Source: Bacteroidales bacterium (GTDB taxonomy: Bacteria > Bacteroidota > Bacteroidia > Bacteroidales > PUMT01). From it: DNA of 60,931 bases. The stretch is from contig SLKJ01000001.1 in NCBI GenBank assembly GCA_007134675.1, positions 1 through 60,931 of the forward strand, read 5' to 3'. This document shows positions 45,470 to 55,153 of the stretch, piece after piece; the first letter of the stretch is position 1; each line of letters starts with the position of its first letter. The notes beneath the pieces are model-generated. The model was not told the DNA's origin. It saw only the letters and a program-made list of their open reading frames with translations, and made no database searches. Both the position numbers and the translations under genes were made by a program.

Positions 45470-46108
45470 TTAGTTTAAGTATCCCAATTTTTTCAATACG
45501 TCATCACTCAGATCGTTGCGGGGATCTGTATAAAGCATAGTCGGTGAATCTGCGGTATCAAAAATAACCGCATAGTTTCCAGCGGTTGCTATTTCAGCAA
45601 TAACTTTATATACCCGGTCCTGTATCGGCCTGATCAGTTCTTCCTGGCTTTGGAAAAACTCACCCTCCGGTCCAAAATATTTTCTCTGAAGCTCGGCTGC
45701 TTCAGCCTCCCTGGTCACAATTTCGTTTTCCCTTTTTTTCCGCATATCCTCACTCATCAATATCCTGTCATTCTGATAGCTTCTGTAAAGGGCCTCAACT
45801 TCTTCATAACGCGCTTCAATTTCGTTCTGCCATTCCTCGGAAAGCCTGTCAAGCTGCTCCTGTGCTGCCTGATAGTCAGGTATACTGCTAAGTATATAGT
45901 CGCTGTCTACATATGCAAACCGTTGTGAATAGCCCATTTGCAAAGATGTCAAAAGAAGTATGGCAATCAGGATGGTAAAGCGGACTGCCGCATCTTTAAT
46001 AAGGCTCCGGTGGCCTTTTTCATGGATGCCTTTACCAGATACCATCCCCTCTTTGCAAGATATATCTGAATAATCTGAATTCTTCATTTTCGTCGTTTTA
46101 GTTATCAT
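45470..46108 (-). CDS. OmpH/Skp-family periplasmic chaperone (first copy)
   Basis: This is an OmpH-family protein of 212 residues from the ATG at 46108, whose first base overlaps the bamA stop. The hydrophobic export segment is unusually far in (about residues 42-58), so an internal start such as Met8 or Met22 may be used. The mature part begins RFAYVDSDYILSSIPDY, then a coiled coil (EEWQNEIEARYEEVEALYRSY) and a C-terminal strand (YAVIFDTADSPTMLY). It should escort outer-membrane proteins to BamA. Confidence 0.85.
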   Translation of the reverse strand: MITKTTKMKNSDYSDISCKEGMVSGKGIHEKGHRSLIKDAAVRFTILIAILLLTSLQMGYSQRFAYVDSDYILSSIPDYQAAQEQLDRLSEEWQNEIEARYEEVEALYRSYQNDRILMSEDMRKKRENEIVTREAEAAELQRKYFGPEGEFFQSQEELIRPIQDRVYKVIAEIATAGNYAVIFDTADSPTMLYTDPRNDLSDDVLKKLGYLN

Positions 46109-48603
46109 TAAAACTGTTGTCCCAGCACAAAATGAAACTGTCCCCTGTTTGCATCGGGTCTGCCGGGTATTTCATCGAAACCATATGCCCAGTCAATACC
46201 AAGGAGTCCGAACATCGGGAGAAAGGCCCTGAGACCTATTCCTGCCGAACGTTTTATGGCAAATGGGTTGAATTCATTGAAATCATACCAGGCATTACCC
46301 GCCTCAACGAATATAAGGGGATAAATAAATGCATTGGGGTTAGTTGAGATCGGATATCTGAGTTCCATATTGAACTTGTTGTAAATATTCCCTGCCTTGT
46401 TTCCTCCCCTTATCGGTGTCAAAGAACCATTTTCGTACCCCCTGAGCCCTATGGTTTCCCTTCCATAAAGGTTGTAGCCTGACATGCCATCGCCGCCCAG
46501 GTCAAAACTCTCAAACGGAGAGGGACCAATGTCGCTGTTAAAATATCCGAGGACCCCAAGTTGTGCTGATGTACTCAACACCAAATTTCCTGCCAAACTA
46601 GTATACCAGTTACCTTTAAATGTCCATTTATGGTATTCTATCCATCTGTATTTCTCTCTTGCAGTCATTTCTGAGTAATCATTTTCGCTTAAAAGAGAGT
46701 ATGGCGGTGTGATCTGAAGTGTCAGATTGAAAGAATTTCCCCTTCGGGGATATATCGGCTGGTCCACTGAATTTCTTCCGAAACTTAGCCTTAAACTGAG
46801 ATTATTCGAACTTCCATCCTGAAAGAGAAACTGTCCGAACCAGTCATCAAGACTATAGTTCTGAAAACTCAACTCAGTATACAGGTTAAAAAAGTCATCA
46901 GGCCAGTTCAGCCTTCTTCCCATTCCGATTGATGCACCTGAAATCTTGATCGAGGAATAGTCCTCAATTCTCCTGTTATACCTGTTGGTCTGAATGGTGT
47001 GGAACAGGGAGAATGATAATGAATTTGGCTTTGTGCCACCCAGATAAGGTTCAATAAAAGTCATATTATAGGCCTGGTAGTAGGTGCCGTTGGATTGTAT
47101 TCGCATGCTCAGGGTCTGACCGTCACCTGAGGGTAGGGGTCTCCATGCGTCTTTATTTAAAATATTTCTGGTAGAAAAGTTGGAAAAGCGCACTCCCAGG
47201 GTACCTATCAGCATACCTGCTCCCCAGCCACCGGATATTTCCAGCTGGTCATTAGCCCTTTCCTCTACAACATATTCGATATCAACCGTGCCGTCATTCG
47301 GGTTTGGTATGGGATGTACTCCCAGTCTCTCGGGGTCAAAATGCCCGAGGTTGGCAAGCTCTCTGTGTGAGCGAATGAGGTTTGTCTTACTGAAAAGCTG
47401 CCCGGGCTTGGTCCTCAGTTCCCTTCTGATAACATGTTCATTGGTCTTGGTATTGCCGGATATAAGGATACGGTTTATAGTTGCCTGATCCCCTTCCCGG
47501 ATTCTCATTTCAAGATCTATATAATCATCATCAATACTCAGTTCCACCGGATTGACACTGAAGAAAAGGTAACCGTCATCCAGGTATAGTGAACTGACGG
47601 CATCATCATCTTGTTGTAACCTCTTTTCAAGCTTGGTCTGGTCATATACCTCCCCTCTTTCTATTCCCAATCTATAGCTAAGGTATTCTGAGGGGTACTT
47701 GGTATTGCCGACCCAGGTAATATCTCCGAAATAGTAGCGGTTACCTTCATCAATTTCAATTGCCAGATTGATCCGGTTATCGTCTGTAAAGTAAATTGAG
47801 TCAGAAATAATTGTAGCATCCCGAAAACCATGTTCATTGTAGAATGTCAGGAGGCTTTCCTTATCCTCACGAAAATCCCCGTTTACAAATTTTGAAGACT
47901 TAAATATGTTACGAAGGTTTCTCGCTTTCGTATTTCTCATTACTCTTTGCAGTCTCCGATCGGTGAAGGTTTCATTTCCTGTAAAGTAAATGTCTGATAT
48001 ACGTACCCGCTCATTTTTATTAACTTCAATTAAAAGGCTGACCCGGTTTGGCATGGAGGGATCGTCCTCCTTATGTATTTCAACTGATGTGCTGAGAAAT
48101 CCCTTTTCAACAAAAAATCTCATTATTATGTCTTTTGTGTTGTTAAGGGTGTTTTCTGTAATAAGGGTTCCGCTTCTGAGTTTTATTTTCTCTTCTATAT
48201 CCCTTGATTCAGATCTCCTGAGCCCTTCTATATTCAACTGAGACAATCTTGGCGGCTCCTGAAGCATGATATCAAGATCTATTTCTGTCCCTTCAACCCT
48301 GACGGCTGTGATCTTAACATCAGAAAACAGTCCCTGTCCCCAAAGCTTCTGAATAGCCTGGGTTATGTCATCACCGGGTATGGTTATTCTGTTACCCGTC
48401 TGAAGCCCGGAAATGCTCCTGATCACTATGGGATCAATATGCTGAATGCCGGAAACAGTCACTTCACGTATCGTGTAATCTCTTGGCCTGGAATAATCCA
48501 TTACTGGAAGCGTGGCATAGTCAATCTGAGCCAAAACATCAGGTACTGATATTAAAAATAACAGTACAATGCAAAAGGATGATAATTTTTTCTTAGCAAC
48601 CAT
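46108..48603 (-). CDS. bamA: Outer-membrane protein assembly factor BamA
   Basis: This 831-residue protein has a signal peptide (cleavage near VLAQ), five POTRA-like repeats over about residues 40-430 (for example REVTVSGIQHIDPIVIRS and NRILISGNTKTNEHVIRRE), and a 16-strand barrel from about 440 to the end. The barrel contains the IRGYENGS-type lid motif (GLRGYENGSLTP) and ends in Phe (FHFVLGQQF), the outer-membrane sorting residue. It inserts beta-barrel proteins into the outer membrane. It lies between uppS and two ompH genes, a conserved order. Confidence 0.95.
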   Translation of the reverse strand: MVAKKKLSSFCIVLLFLISVPDVLAQIDYATLPVMDYSRPRDYTIREVTVSGIQHIDPIVIRSISGLQTGNRITIPGDDITQAIQKLWGQGLFSDVKITAVRVEGTEIDLDIMLQEPPRLSQLNIEGLRRSESRDIEEKIKLRSGTLITENTLNNTKDIIMRFFVEKGFLSTSVEIHKEDDPSMPNRVSLLIEVNKNERVRISDIYFTGNETFTDRRLQRVMRNTKARNLRNIFKSSKFVNGDFREDKESLLTFYNEHGFRDATIISDSIYFTDDNRINLAIEIDEGNRYYFGDITWVGNTKYPSEYLSYRLGIERGEVYDQTKLEKRLQQDDDAVSSLYLDDGYLFFSVNPVELSIDDDYIDLEMRIREGDQATINRILISGNTKTNEHVIRRELRTKPGQLFSKTNLIRSHRELANLGHFDPERLGVHPIPNPNDGTVDIEYVVEERANDQLEISGGWGAGMLIGTLGVRFSNFSTRNILNKDAWRPLPSGDGQTLSMRIQSNGTYYQAYNMTFIEPYLGGTKPNSLSFSLFHTIQTNRYNRRIEDYSSIKISGASIGMGRRLNWPDDFFNLYTELSFQNYSLDDWFGQFLFQDGSSNNLSLRLSFGRNSVDQPIYPRRGNSFNLTLQITPPYSLLSENDYSEMTAREKYRWIEYHKWTFKGNWYTSLAGNLVLSTSAQLGVLGYFNSDIGPSPFESFDLGGDGMSGYNLYGRETIGLRGYENGSLTPIRGGNKAGNIYNKFNMELRYPISTNPNAFIYPLIFVEAGNAWYDFNEFNPFAIKRSAGIGLRAFLPMFGLLGIDWAYGFDEIPGRPDANRGQFHFVLGQQF

Positions 48604-48609
48604 ATTTTC

Positions 48610-49359
48610 TTAATCACATTTTAGTTGTTCACTTGTTTTTCCAAATCTTCGTTCTCTCAACTGAAAATCGATTATTGCGTTATATAAATGTTCCTTCCTG
48701 AAATCGGGCCAATATGTTGGTGAAAAATACATTTCAGTATATGCAATCTGCCACAGCAGAAAATTACTTAACCTGTATTCACCACTGGTGCGGATAAGCA
48801 GTTCAGGATCAGGAATGCCATTTGTTAACAGGTAATCTGAAAATATTTCATGGTCTATTGAATCTTTATCTATCTTACCTGAAAGCACATCCTCTGCAAT
48901 TCGTCTCGCTGCATCAGCGATTTCCCACCTTGCGCTGTAACTCAGGGCAACTATTAAGGTCAATCCACTGTTATTCCGGGTGATTCCAATCACTTCATTC
49001 AGTTTTTCAACAACAGAAAGGGGTAAAGTTTGAACATCCCCGATAACCAATAAACGGACATTGTTTTTAATTAGTGTTTCTGTTTCCGAATTAATGGTTG
49101 AAACCATCAGCTCCATAAGTGCATCTATCTCCTCTTTGGGTCTGCACCAGTTCTCTTTTGAAAAGGCATAAAGAGTAAGGTATTTCACTCCCAGTTCCCC
49201 GGCCCCTTCGACTGTATCCTTTACAGCGGTTACCCCTTGCTGGTGTCCGAAGATCCTGTGAGATCCTCTCTCTTTTGCCCAGCGACCGTTTCCATCCATA
49301 ATGATGGCAATATGGCATGGTAATTTTGATCTGTCTATCCTGTCTTTTAGCTCAGTCAT
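48610..49359 (-). CDS. uppS: Isoprenyl transferase (undecaprenyl diphosphate synthase)
   Basis: This 249-residue cis-prenyltransferase makes the C55 lipid carrier for cell-wall and surface polysaccharides. Catalytic Asp22 sits in IIMDGNGRWAKERG, followed by the HQQG stretch; the C-terminus has the RTSGEYRLSNFLLWQIAYTE motif that binds isopentenyl diphosphate. It ends six bases before bamA on the same strand, implying co-transcription. Confidence 0.95.
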   Translation of the reverse strand: MTELKDRIDRSKLPCHIAIIMDGNGRWAKERGSHRIFGHQQGVTAVKDTVEGAGELGVKYLTLYAFSKENWCRPKEEIDALMELMVSTINSETETLIKNNVRLLVIGDVQTLPLSVVEKLNEVIGITRNNSGLTLIVALSYSARWEIADAARRIAEDVLSGKIDKDSIDHEIFSDYLLTNGIPDPELLIRTSGEYRLSNFLLWQIAYTEMYFSPTYWPDFRKEHLYNAIIDFQLRERRFGKTSEQLKCD

Positions 49360-49371
49360 AAAAAATGGTCA

Positions 49372-50034
49372 TTAATCCCAGTAAACCGGGCAGTCTCCTC
49401 TGCGTTCAAATGGTTTAATGGTAATAAAAAATCCGGCCAAAGATACCCAATCATTATTATGTACCAAAGAGGGTGAATTGAATTGTCCAAAACTTTTTAT
49501 ACCGTCAATATCATCTGAAAAACTTTTCTTCAAAATCCATTCCATCCCGATAGTCACTCTCCTGCTCAGGCCATACTTTATCCCTCCACCGAATGGTATA
49601 TTCAGGTAATTTGAGGCAATGCTTTCTGATGTGGGAATAAATGTATATGCAAGCCCTGCTGTGATATAGGGGCTGAAGGGCCTGGCGAAAATAGTAACTT
49701 TGAAAGGCTGAAAACTGAATTCACCCTGAACTGAAAAGTCATAAAAATTGTTAATAAAGGTTGCTTGTCTTGTCTGATGGAGAATATTGCCGAAATCAAG
49801 ATCATTGCCCCTTACCTGTCCGTAATTCAGGTTAGCTCTGATAGAGTAGTGCTCATTTATATTGTATTTTAAAATGGCTCCAAAGGCTGGTGATAGTTTG
49901 TAAAAATGCCGGGATGTATTTATATCACCCCTGTAATAAGATGCCCCGCCGAATATCCCTATATCCAGATTGTTGGAGGTGAAAGCCTGTTGGGCAGTAA
50001 CAAAAACCAAAAGAAATACAGCCAGAGTTCTCAT
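49372..50034 (-). CDS. Outer-membrane protein, DUF6089-like
   Basis: This 220-residue protein from the ATG at 50034 has a signal peptide (MRTLAVFLLVFVTAQQ). The alternating beta pattern starts with GIFGGASYYRGDINTS, typical of the DUF6089 proteins found next to uppS/bamA in Bacteroidota, and suggests an eight-strand barrel. A longer frame begins with TTG at 50073 but puts 13 polar residues before the signal. Function is unknown. Confidence 0.75.
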   Translation of the reverse strand: MRTLAVFLLVFVTAQQAFTSNNLDIGIFGGASYYRGDINTSRHFYKLSPAFGAILKYNINEHYSIRANLNYGQVRGNDLDFGNILHQTRQATFINNFYDFSVQGEFSFQPFKVTIFARPFSPYITAGLAYTFIPTSESIASNYLNIPFGGGIKYGLSRRVTIGMEWILKKSFSDDIDGIKSFGQFNSPSLVHNNDWVSLAGFFITIKPFERRGDCPVYWD

Positions 50035-50069
50035 TTTATTATTGTAAGTTACAGAAGCGAAACAATTTA

Positions 50070-50810
50070 TCAAATACCCCCCGGTACCAGTCCGGGCAGC
50101 CTGTATATTATCTGAACAGTGGTAAGGTAATAAATATCATTGGAGCTTGCGAATGCACTGGTAAAGCCATCAAGGTAATCATTCAGGGCATACCGTCCGC
50201 CAATCTCAAATCCTATATCAATCCTGTTGCTTATACCTAGCTTTGCTCCTGCACCTGCAGGAAGAACCATCGTTATCATGCCATGTTCTATATTATCTCT
50301 TTCCTGTCTTTCAAGCAGATTCCTGTTTGGCATAACGTGATAAATAACCGCACCGGCACCTGCAAAAAGATATAATGAAAATGTTCCGTAATTCCGTACC
50401 AGTCCCTGTCTGTTCACTCCTCTGAGTAACATTATATCCCTTACGGGGAAAAATTCTATCCTTGCCAGGGGTTCAAAAATAACTGTGTTGAAAACATATC
50501 CCCTTGCTTCATTTCTTCCACCTGTGTCGTCGCCACTTAGCCATCCAAGAGCCAGACTCCCGCTCACACCAAAGTGGTCGGATGTAAAATGTCTTAATCC
50601 TGCAATAATTCCGGGCCTTGACCTGAGCAGGTCAAGATCTTTTAATCCGTACCATGTATTTTCATCGGCTGACCCACCAATATCACCGAAATAGCTTGCG
50701 GTCCCTATTCCGGCATAGAACTCATAAGGCATAGATCTCCAGTCCGCTCCCCGTGTGGGGTAGGCAGAAAGAAGGATCAATAAGGAAAACTGCACAAATC
50801 TGGTCTTCAT
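50070..50810 (-). CDS. Outer-membrane protein, DUF6089-like paralogue
   Basis: This 246-residue protein from the ATG at 50810 has a signal peptide (FVQFSLLILLSAYPTRG). Its barrel-like sequence begins FYAGIGTASYFGDIGG, parallel to the next gene's GIFGGASYYRGDI, so the two are diverged paralogues. The C-terminal strand reads YYLTTVQIIYRL. A TTG seven codons upstream is a less likely start. It lies between nadK and uppS in the envelope block. Confidence 0.75.
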   Translation of the reverse strand: MKTRFVQFSLLILLSAYPTRGADWRSMPYEFYAGIGTASYFGDIGGSADENTWYGLKDLDLLRSRPGIIAGLRHFTSDHFGVSGSLALGWLSGDDTGGRNEARGYVFNTVIFEPLARIEFFPVRDIMLLRGVNRQGLVRNYGTFSLYLFAGAGAVIYHVMPNRNLLERQERDNIEHGMITMVLPAGAGAKLGISNRIDIGFEIGGRYALNDYLDGFTSAFASSNDIYYLTTVQIIYRLPGLVPGGI

Positions 50811-50919
50811 AGCTGTTTTAAAGAACTGCAAATTTAGAAAAAAATTATGGTTTTTTTATAATCAGCTGATTTTAATATTATAAGGAGCTTGCTGATCTGC
50901 AGGGAAAAAGCAACAAACC

Positions 50920-51798
50920 TTAATTCCTTTTATCAGCTCCCCACATTAGCTTGCTTCGAAGAGTAGTATAGAAGTCTTGATGGTCAAGTCTTACAAGTGA
51001 GATGTTAAAATCTGATATTTTGAGTATTATTTCGGTTTCAGACGGGAGGATAGCTGACCTGTAATCCATTGAAAGCAGGAACTCACTGTTTCTGCTGTTT
51101 ACTTTCAGGCGTATGTTGTTGTTGTCAGGTATGACAATGGGCCTGACGGTCAGATTATGGGGAGCAATGGGTGAAATGATTATTCCCCGGATGTCGGATG
51201 TGAGCAGCGGGCCTCCAACGCTCAGCGAATATGCGGTCGACCCGGTGGGCGTTGATATAATCAATCCATCAGCCCAGTATGAATTAAGAAAATTATCGTT
51301 TAGCCATGCCTGAATTGTTATCATGGTTGAATCTTTTTTTTGCAGGGTAAATTCATTGAGGGCAAATGGAAAATCCCCGAAGGTGTTTCCAGCTGAAACA
51401 AGTTCCAGCAGACTCCTTTTTTCAATACTGTATTTTCCTGACAACAGTGCGTCAATCGCCATGTCTGTGTCGACACCTGAAATGCTGGCCAGAAAACCAA
51501 GCTTGCCGCTGTTGATACCCATAACAGGGATCCCTGAATTTCTTACAATATTAATTGTTTCCAGTATTGTCCCGTCTCCGCCGATGGAAAAAATAAAGTC
51601 GGGTTTCATTTCAAGGTCTTTATGGGAAGTGAACAGTTTTTCAGGTTCGGGATCCAGACCCGCTTCATCTTTCATGAACAGATAAAACGGCTTGTACATG
51701 CTGATAAAAATACTGTTGTTTCTTAGCCGGTCAAGGAGTTTATTTGCAAAAGGCCTGAACTGAATGCCGAATTGCCGTCCATAAAGAGCTATATGCAT
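50920..51798 (-). CDS. nadK: NAD kinase
   Basis: This 292-residue enzyme phosphorylates NAD to NADP. The GGDGT motif is at 73-77 (FSIGGDGTILE), and the second conserved region reads DGLIISTPTGSTAYSLSVGGPLL, ending in ISPIAPHNLTVRP. Length and motifs are normal. It lies 11 bases after the CBS-domain gene on the same strand, so the two are co-transcribed. Confidence 0.95.
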   Translation of the reverse strand: MHIALYGRQFGIQFRPFANKLLDRLRNNSIFISMYKPFYLFMKDEAGLDPEPEKLFTSHKDLEMKPDFIFSIGGDGTILETINIVRNSGIPVMGINSGKLGFLASISGVDTDMAIDALLSGKYSIEKRSLLELVSAGNTFGDFPFALNEFTLQKKDSTMITIQAWLNDNFLNSYWADGLIISTPTGSTAYSLSVGGPLLTSDIRGIIISPIAPHNLTVRPIVIPDNNNIRLKVNSRNSEFLLSMDYRSAILPSETEIILKISDFNISLVRLDHQDFYTTLRSKLMWGADKRN

Positions 51799-51809
51799 TT
51801 CAAAGAGGT

Positions 51810-52475
51810 TTAGATATTCAGGTAACGCATAAACTGTTCATATCGGTTCTGATAAAAACTTTCGGTGTTTTCATCATCCATAAAGGAAGCCTTAATGTGA
51901 TAGTTGTAGCGGTCGAAAGTTTTAAGGATTGAAGTGAGATCGGTACTGTTAATTTTTATGGTTACTTCCATCAAAGTGCTCTCTTCAATGCTTGTAATAT
52001 ACATGCTCAGAATCCTTGCGTTGTTACTTTCAACTATCTGGGCTATCTGGCTGAGTGAATAGTCATGATGATTCATCTCCAGTATTATTAGGCCGCCGGG
52101 TGCTTTCACAGCAGTAAGAGACGCAAACTGTGAAAGGAGATCGTTCTGCCCGATCAGCCCGATATAGTTTTTCTTATTATCCAGAACTGGTATTACGGTA
52201 AGTTTGAGTCGTGAGGCAATTTCAATTACCTCATATATATGCTGCCCGGCAAGAACATAGGGACTGAAAAGGGAGAGTTTGTGGTTTCCGATAGGTTCGT
52301 CCATCATCCCCAGATCATATATGTCGTTGTCAGAAATAAGACCGAGAAATTCCTGGTTGTTAACTATGGGAAGATGGGATATCCGGAAAATTTCCATCCA
52401 GCTCAGGGCCCGGGCACCCGTGTCGGAGGTCCGCAGGGCCGGAATGACATCTGATACAAGATCTATAGCCAGCAT
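51810..52475 (-). CDS. CBS-domain pair protein with ACT-like C-terminus
   Basis: This 221-residue cytoplasmic protein has two CBS motifs, at about 1-60 (LVSDVIPALRTSDTGARALSWM to EFLGLISDND) and about 70-125 (HIYEVIEIASRLKLTVIPVLD to YIGLIGQNDLL). An ACT-like alpha/beta domain covers about 135-215. CBS pairs usually bind adenylates and ACT domains small metabolites, so this is probably a sensor; its partner is unknown. The gene is divergent from pdxJ and heads the nadK-uppS-bamA run. Confidence 0.82.
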   Translation of the reverse strand: MLAIDLVSDVIPALRTSDTGARALSWMEIFRISHLPIVNNQEFLGLISDNDIYDLGMMDEPIGNHKLSLFSPYVLAGQHIYEVIEIASRLKLTVIPVLDNKKNYIGLIGQNDLLSQFASLTAVKAPGGLIILEMNHHDYSLSQIAQIVESNNARILSMYITSIEESTLMEVTIKINSTDLTSILKTFDRYNYHIKASFMDDENTESFYQNRYEQFMRYLNI

Positions 52476-52503
52476 ACCAGTTTTAATTGTTGTAAATAAG
52501 CAT

Positions 52504-52511
52504 TATTTTTG
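52504..52511 (+). promoter_or_regulatory. Candidate -7 box for pdxJ
   Basis: TATTTTTG matches the TAnnTTTG consensus and lies 33 bases before the pdxJ ATG in the short divergent region between pdxJ and the CBS gene. A GTTTT about 20 bases upstream could serve as a weak -33 element. Confidence 0.4.
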
Positions 52512-52544
52512 CATTCTAACTGAACAGACAGCAAACAATATGCC

Positions 52545-53270
52545 ATGACCAGATTAAGTGTAAATATAAATAAAATTGCAACACTCAGAAATGCAAGAGG
52601 TGGAAATATTCCTGATGTGCTGAAAGCTGCCATCGATTGCCAGATGTTCGGTGCACATGGCATTACAGTACATCCACGGCCTGATGAGAGACATATCAGG
52701 TATCAGGATGTAAGGGATATAAAGACTTATATAACAACTGAGTTCAATATTGAGGGATACCCGTCAAAACCGTTTATAGATCTCGTTTTATCTGTTATGC
52801 CTGATCAGGTAACACTGGTGCCTGATCCACCTGATGCAATTACCTCCGATCAGGGTTGGGACACAATATCAGATAAACAGTTTTTATCTGAAGTGATCTC
52901 TGTTTTCCGTTCTCATGGAATAAGAACATCTCTGTTTATGGGGACTGATCCCGGGCATATTGAAGAGGCAGCGAATACCGGGACTGACAGAATTGAGCTC
53001 TATACCGAGCCTTACGCGGCTGGTTATACTTCCAACCGTGAAAAGGCAATCGAGCCTTTTGTAAAGGCTGCAATTCTGGCAGGTGAACTGCAGCTGGGAC
53101 TGAATGCCGGGCATGACCTTAATCTTGGCAATCTTAAGTATTTTGCCGACAATATTCCCGGCCTGCTTGAGGTTTCAATCGGTCATGCCCTGATTTCCGA
53201 TGCCCTCTATTTCGGCCTTGAAAATAGTATACAGATGTATTTAAGGCAGCTCGAGCAAACTGGCGGGTAA
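52545..53270 (+). CDS. pdxJ: Pyridoxine 5'-phosphate synthase
   Basis: This 241-residue TIM-barrel enzyme condenses 1-deoxyxylulose 5-phosphate with aminoacetone phosphate (from PdxA) to give pyridoxine 5'-phosphate. Conserved blocks are [68 protein letters not shown] and [12 protein letters not shown]. It heads a plus-strand run and is divergent from the CBS/nadK operon. Confidence 0.95.
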   Translation: MTRLSVNINKIATLRNARGGNIPDVLKAAIDCQMFGAHGITVHPRPDERHIRYQDVRDIKTYITTEFNIEGYPSKPFIDLVLSVMPDQVTLVPDPPDAITSDQGWDTISDKQFLSEVISVFRSHGIRTSLFMGTDPGHIEEAANTGTDRIELYTEPYAAGYTSNREKAIEPFVKAAILAGELQLGLNAGHDLNLGNLKYFADNIPGLLEVSIGHALISDALYFGLENSIQMYLRQLEQTGG

Positions 53271-53314
53271 AAAAAACTTAACTGTCCTTTACTGATCGAT
53301 CAATATTAGAGGTT

Positions 53315-54121
53315 ATGAAATTATTTTACAGAAAGCTTGGGAATGGTGGTAAGCCAATTATAATATTGCACGGATTGTATGGATCATCTGATAACTGGCT
53401 AAGCATAGGAAAATCACTTTCAGAGTATCTTGAAGTGTATCTGGTAGATCTGAGAAATCATGGCCGTTCCCCTCATCATGATAGTCATAATTATGAACTT
53501 ATCCGTGACGACCTCAGCGCACTTATGGATGATCTGGGACTTGAGAAGGCTCTGCTGGCTGGCCATTCCATGGGTGGTAAGGCAGTTATGTGCTTTGCCC
53601 AGCATAACCCTGACCGCCTGGAGCGGCTTATCATTGTCGATATTGCCCCGAAATCCTATAAAGATCTTTACCGCAAAGAATCACTAAGCCATTATGATAT
53701 TCTAAAATCGATGCAGGATGTGGATTTTTCATCGGTTTCTTCACGCAGGGATGTTGAAAATAAGCTGGCAGATTCGATCAGCTCATCCAGGATAAGGAGT
53801 TTCCTGATGAAAAATCTTGGCCGGGATGAGGGGGGCAGGTATTACTGGACACTGAACCTGGATGTTATCATAAGGGAACTTGACAATATTATGGATGGTG
53901 TCAACAGGAACTGCTTTGATCCGGCTTTTCCTGTTACTGGAATTCCTGTATTGTTTATAAGAGGAGAGAAGTCTCCCTATATACTTGATGAAGACATGGA
54001 TTTTATCGAAAAAATATTCCCCTCCGCGAAACTGGTCACCATAGAAAATGCCGGGCACTGGCTGCATGCTGAGCAACCGGGTGCATTTACAGAAGCCGTC
54101 AGGGAATTTGTCCTTCAATAA
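53315..54121 (+). CDS. Alpha/beta hydrolase, YbfF-like
   Basis: This 268-residue cytoplasmic hydrolase has an oxyanion-hole motif HGLYGSSDNW, a nucleophile elbow GHSMGG with Ser85, and a C-terminal catalytic His in NAGHWLHAEQP. The DLRNHGRSPH block matches the YbfF esterase group. No signal peptide is seen. It follows pdxJ by 44 bases. The substrate is unknown. Confidence 0.85.
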   Translation: MKLFYRKLGNGGKPIIILHGLYGSSDNWLSIGKSLSEYLEVYLVDLRNHGRSPHHDSHNYELIRDDLSALMDDLGLEKALLAGHSMGGKAVMCFAQHNPDRLERLIIVDIAPKSYKDLYRKESLSHYDILKSMQDVDFSSVSSRRDVENKLADSISSSRIRSFLMKNLGRDEGGRYYWTLNLDVIIRELDNIMDGVNRNCFDPAFPVTGIPVLFIRGEKSPYILDEDMDFIEKIFPSAKLVTIENAGHWLHAEQPGAFTEAVREFVLQ

Positions 54122-54143
54122 TCAATCAATAAAATAATTTGTA

Positions 54144-55127
54144 ATGAGAGGTTTATATCCCTTAAAATTCAAACCTATTCCCCGTGAAATGATATGGGGT
54201 GGCAACAGTCTGCGAAAAATCTTCAACAAGCCCTTCCCGGCTGAATCAAGGATAGGGGAAAGCTGGGAGATATCGGCAGTTAGCGATAAGGTGTCAGTCG
54301 TCAGCAACGGGTTTCTGGAGGGCAACAACCTCCAGGAACTGATAGAGGTATATATGGGTGATCTGGTTGGGGACAAGATCTATGAGAGTTTCGGCAACGA
54401 GTTTCCCCTTCTGGTAAAACTTATCGATGCACAGGATGACCTATCAATACAGGTGCATCCCGGTGATGAACTTGCGGCCCTGCGCCATAACGGCCGTGGT
54501 AAGACGGAGATGTGGTATGTTCTCGAAGTTGAACCCGGAGCAAAACTGATATCCGGGTTTAACCGGGAAGTTAACCGGGAACTGTTCATGGAGAGATTGA
54601 AGAATGGCAAACTGCTTGATATTATGAATGTGGAAATGGTTAAACCGGGAGATGTATTTTTTATGCCGGCAGGAAGGGTTCATGCAATCTGTAAGGGCAT
54701 AGTGCTTGCAGAGATACAACAGACCTCCGATATTACCTACAGATTATATGACTGGGACAGGGTGGATGCATCAGGCAAACCGCGCCAGCTTCACCTCGAT
54801 CTTGCGATGGATGCCATTGATTTCAATGCTCACGGTGATTACAGGACAATTGTTGAAAAAAAACAGGGCAACCCTGCTCTGTTGGCTGATTGTCAATATT
54901 TTACTACACATCTGATTGAGTTTAAAGGGAAGATGGTCAGAGATTACAGCCTGCTTGATTCATTTGTTATCTATATTTGCACGGAAGGAGAATTCATCAT
55001 TAATGACGGCAGGGTGTCAGCGCGAGTCATGAAAGGTGAAACAATTCTTCTACCTGCAATTAGCGGAGAAGTGGTTCTTAATACCGCAACTGGTGCTGAA
55101 TTACTAGAGGTTTTTATAAGGACATAA
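54144..55127 (+). CDS. manA: Class I mannose-6-phosphate isomerase
   Basis: This 327-residue cupin enzyme interconverts mannose 6-phosphate and fructose 6-phosphate. Zinc ligands are Gln103 and His105 (SIQVHPGD), Glu122 (GKTEMWYVLE) and His180 (MPAGRVHAI). It is the short form common in Firmicutes and Bacteroidota, with an N-terminal FKPIPREMIWGG. It follows the hydrolase gene by 22 bases. Confidence 0.93.
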   Translation: MRGLYPLKFKPIPREMIWGGNSLRKIFNKPFPAESRIGESWEISAVSDKVSVVSNGFLEGNNLQELIEVYMGDLVGDKIYESFGNEFPLLVKLIDAQDDLSIQVHPGDELAALRHNGRGKTEMWYVLEVEPGAKLISGFNREVNRELFMERLKNGKLLDIMNVEMVKPGDVFFMPAGRVHAICKGIVLAEIQQTSDITYRLYDWDRVDASGKPRQLHLDLAMDAIDFNAHGDYRTIVEKKQGNPALLADCQYFTTHLIEFKGKMVRDYSLLDSFVIYICTEGEFIINDGRVSARVMKGETILLPAISGEVVLNTATGAELLEVFIRT

Positions 55128-55153
55128 ACGGTTAATTGGCTGGAAATGAAATT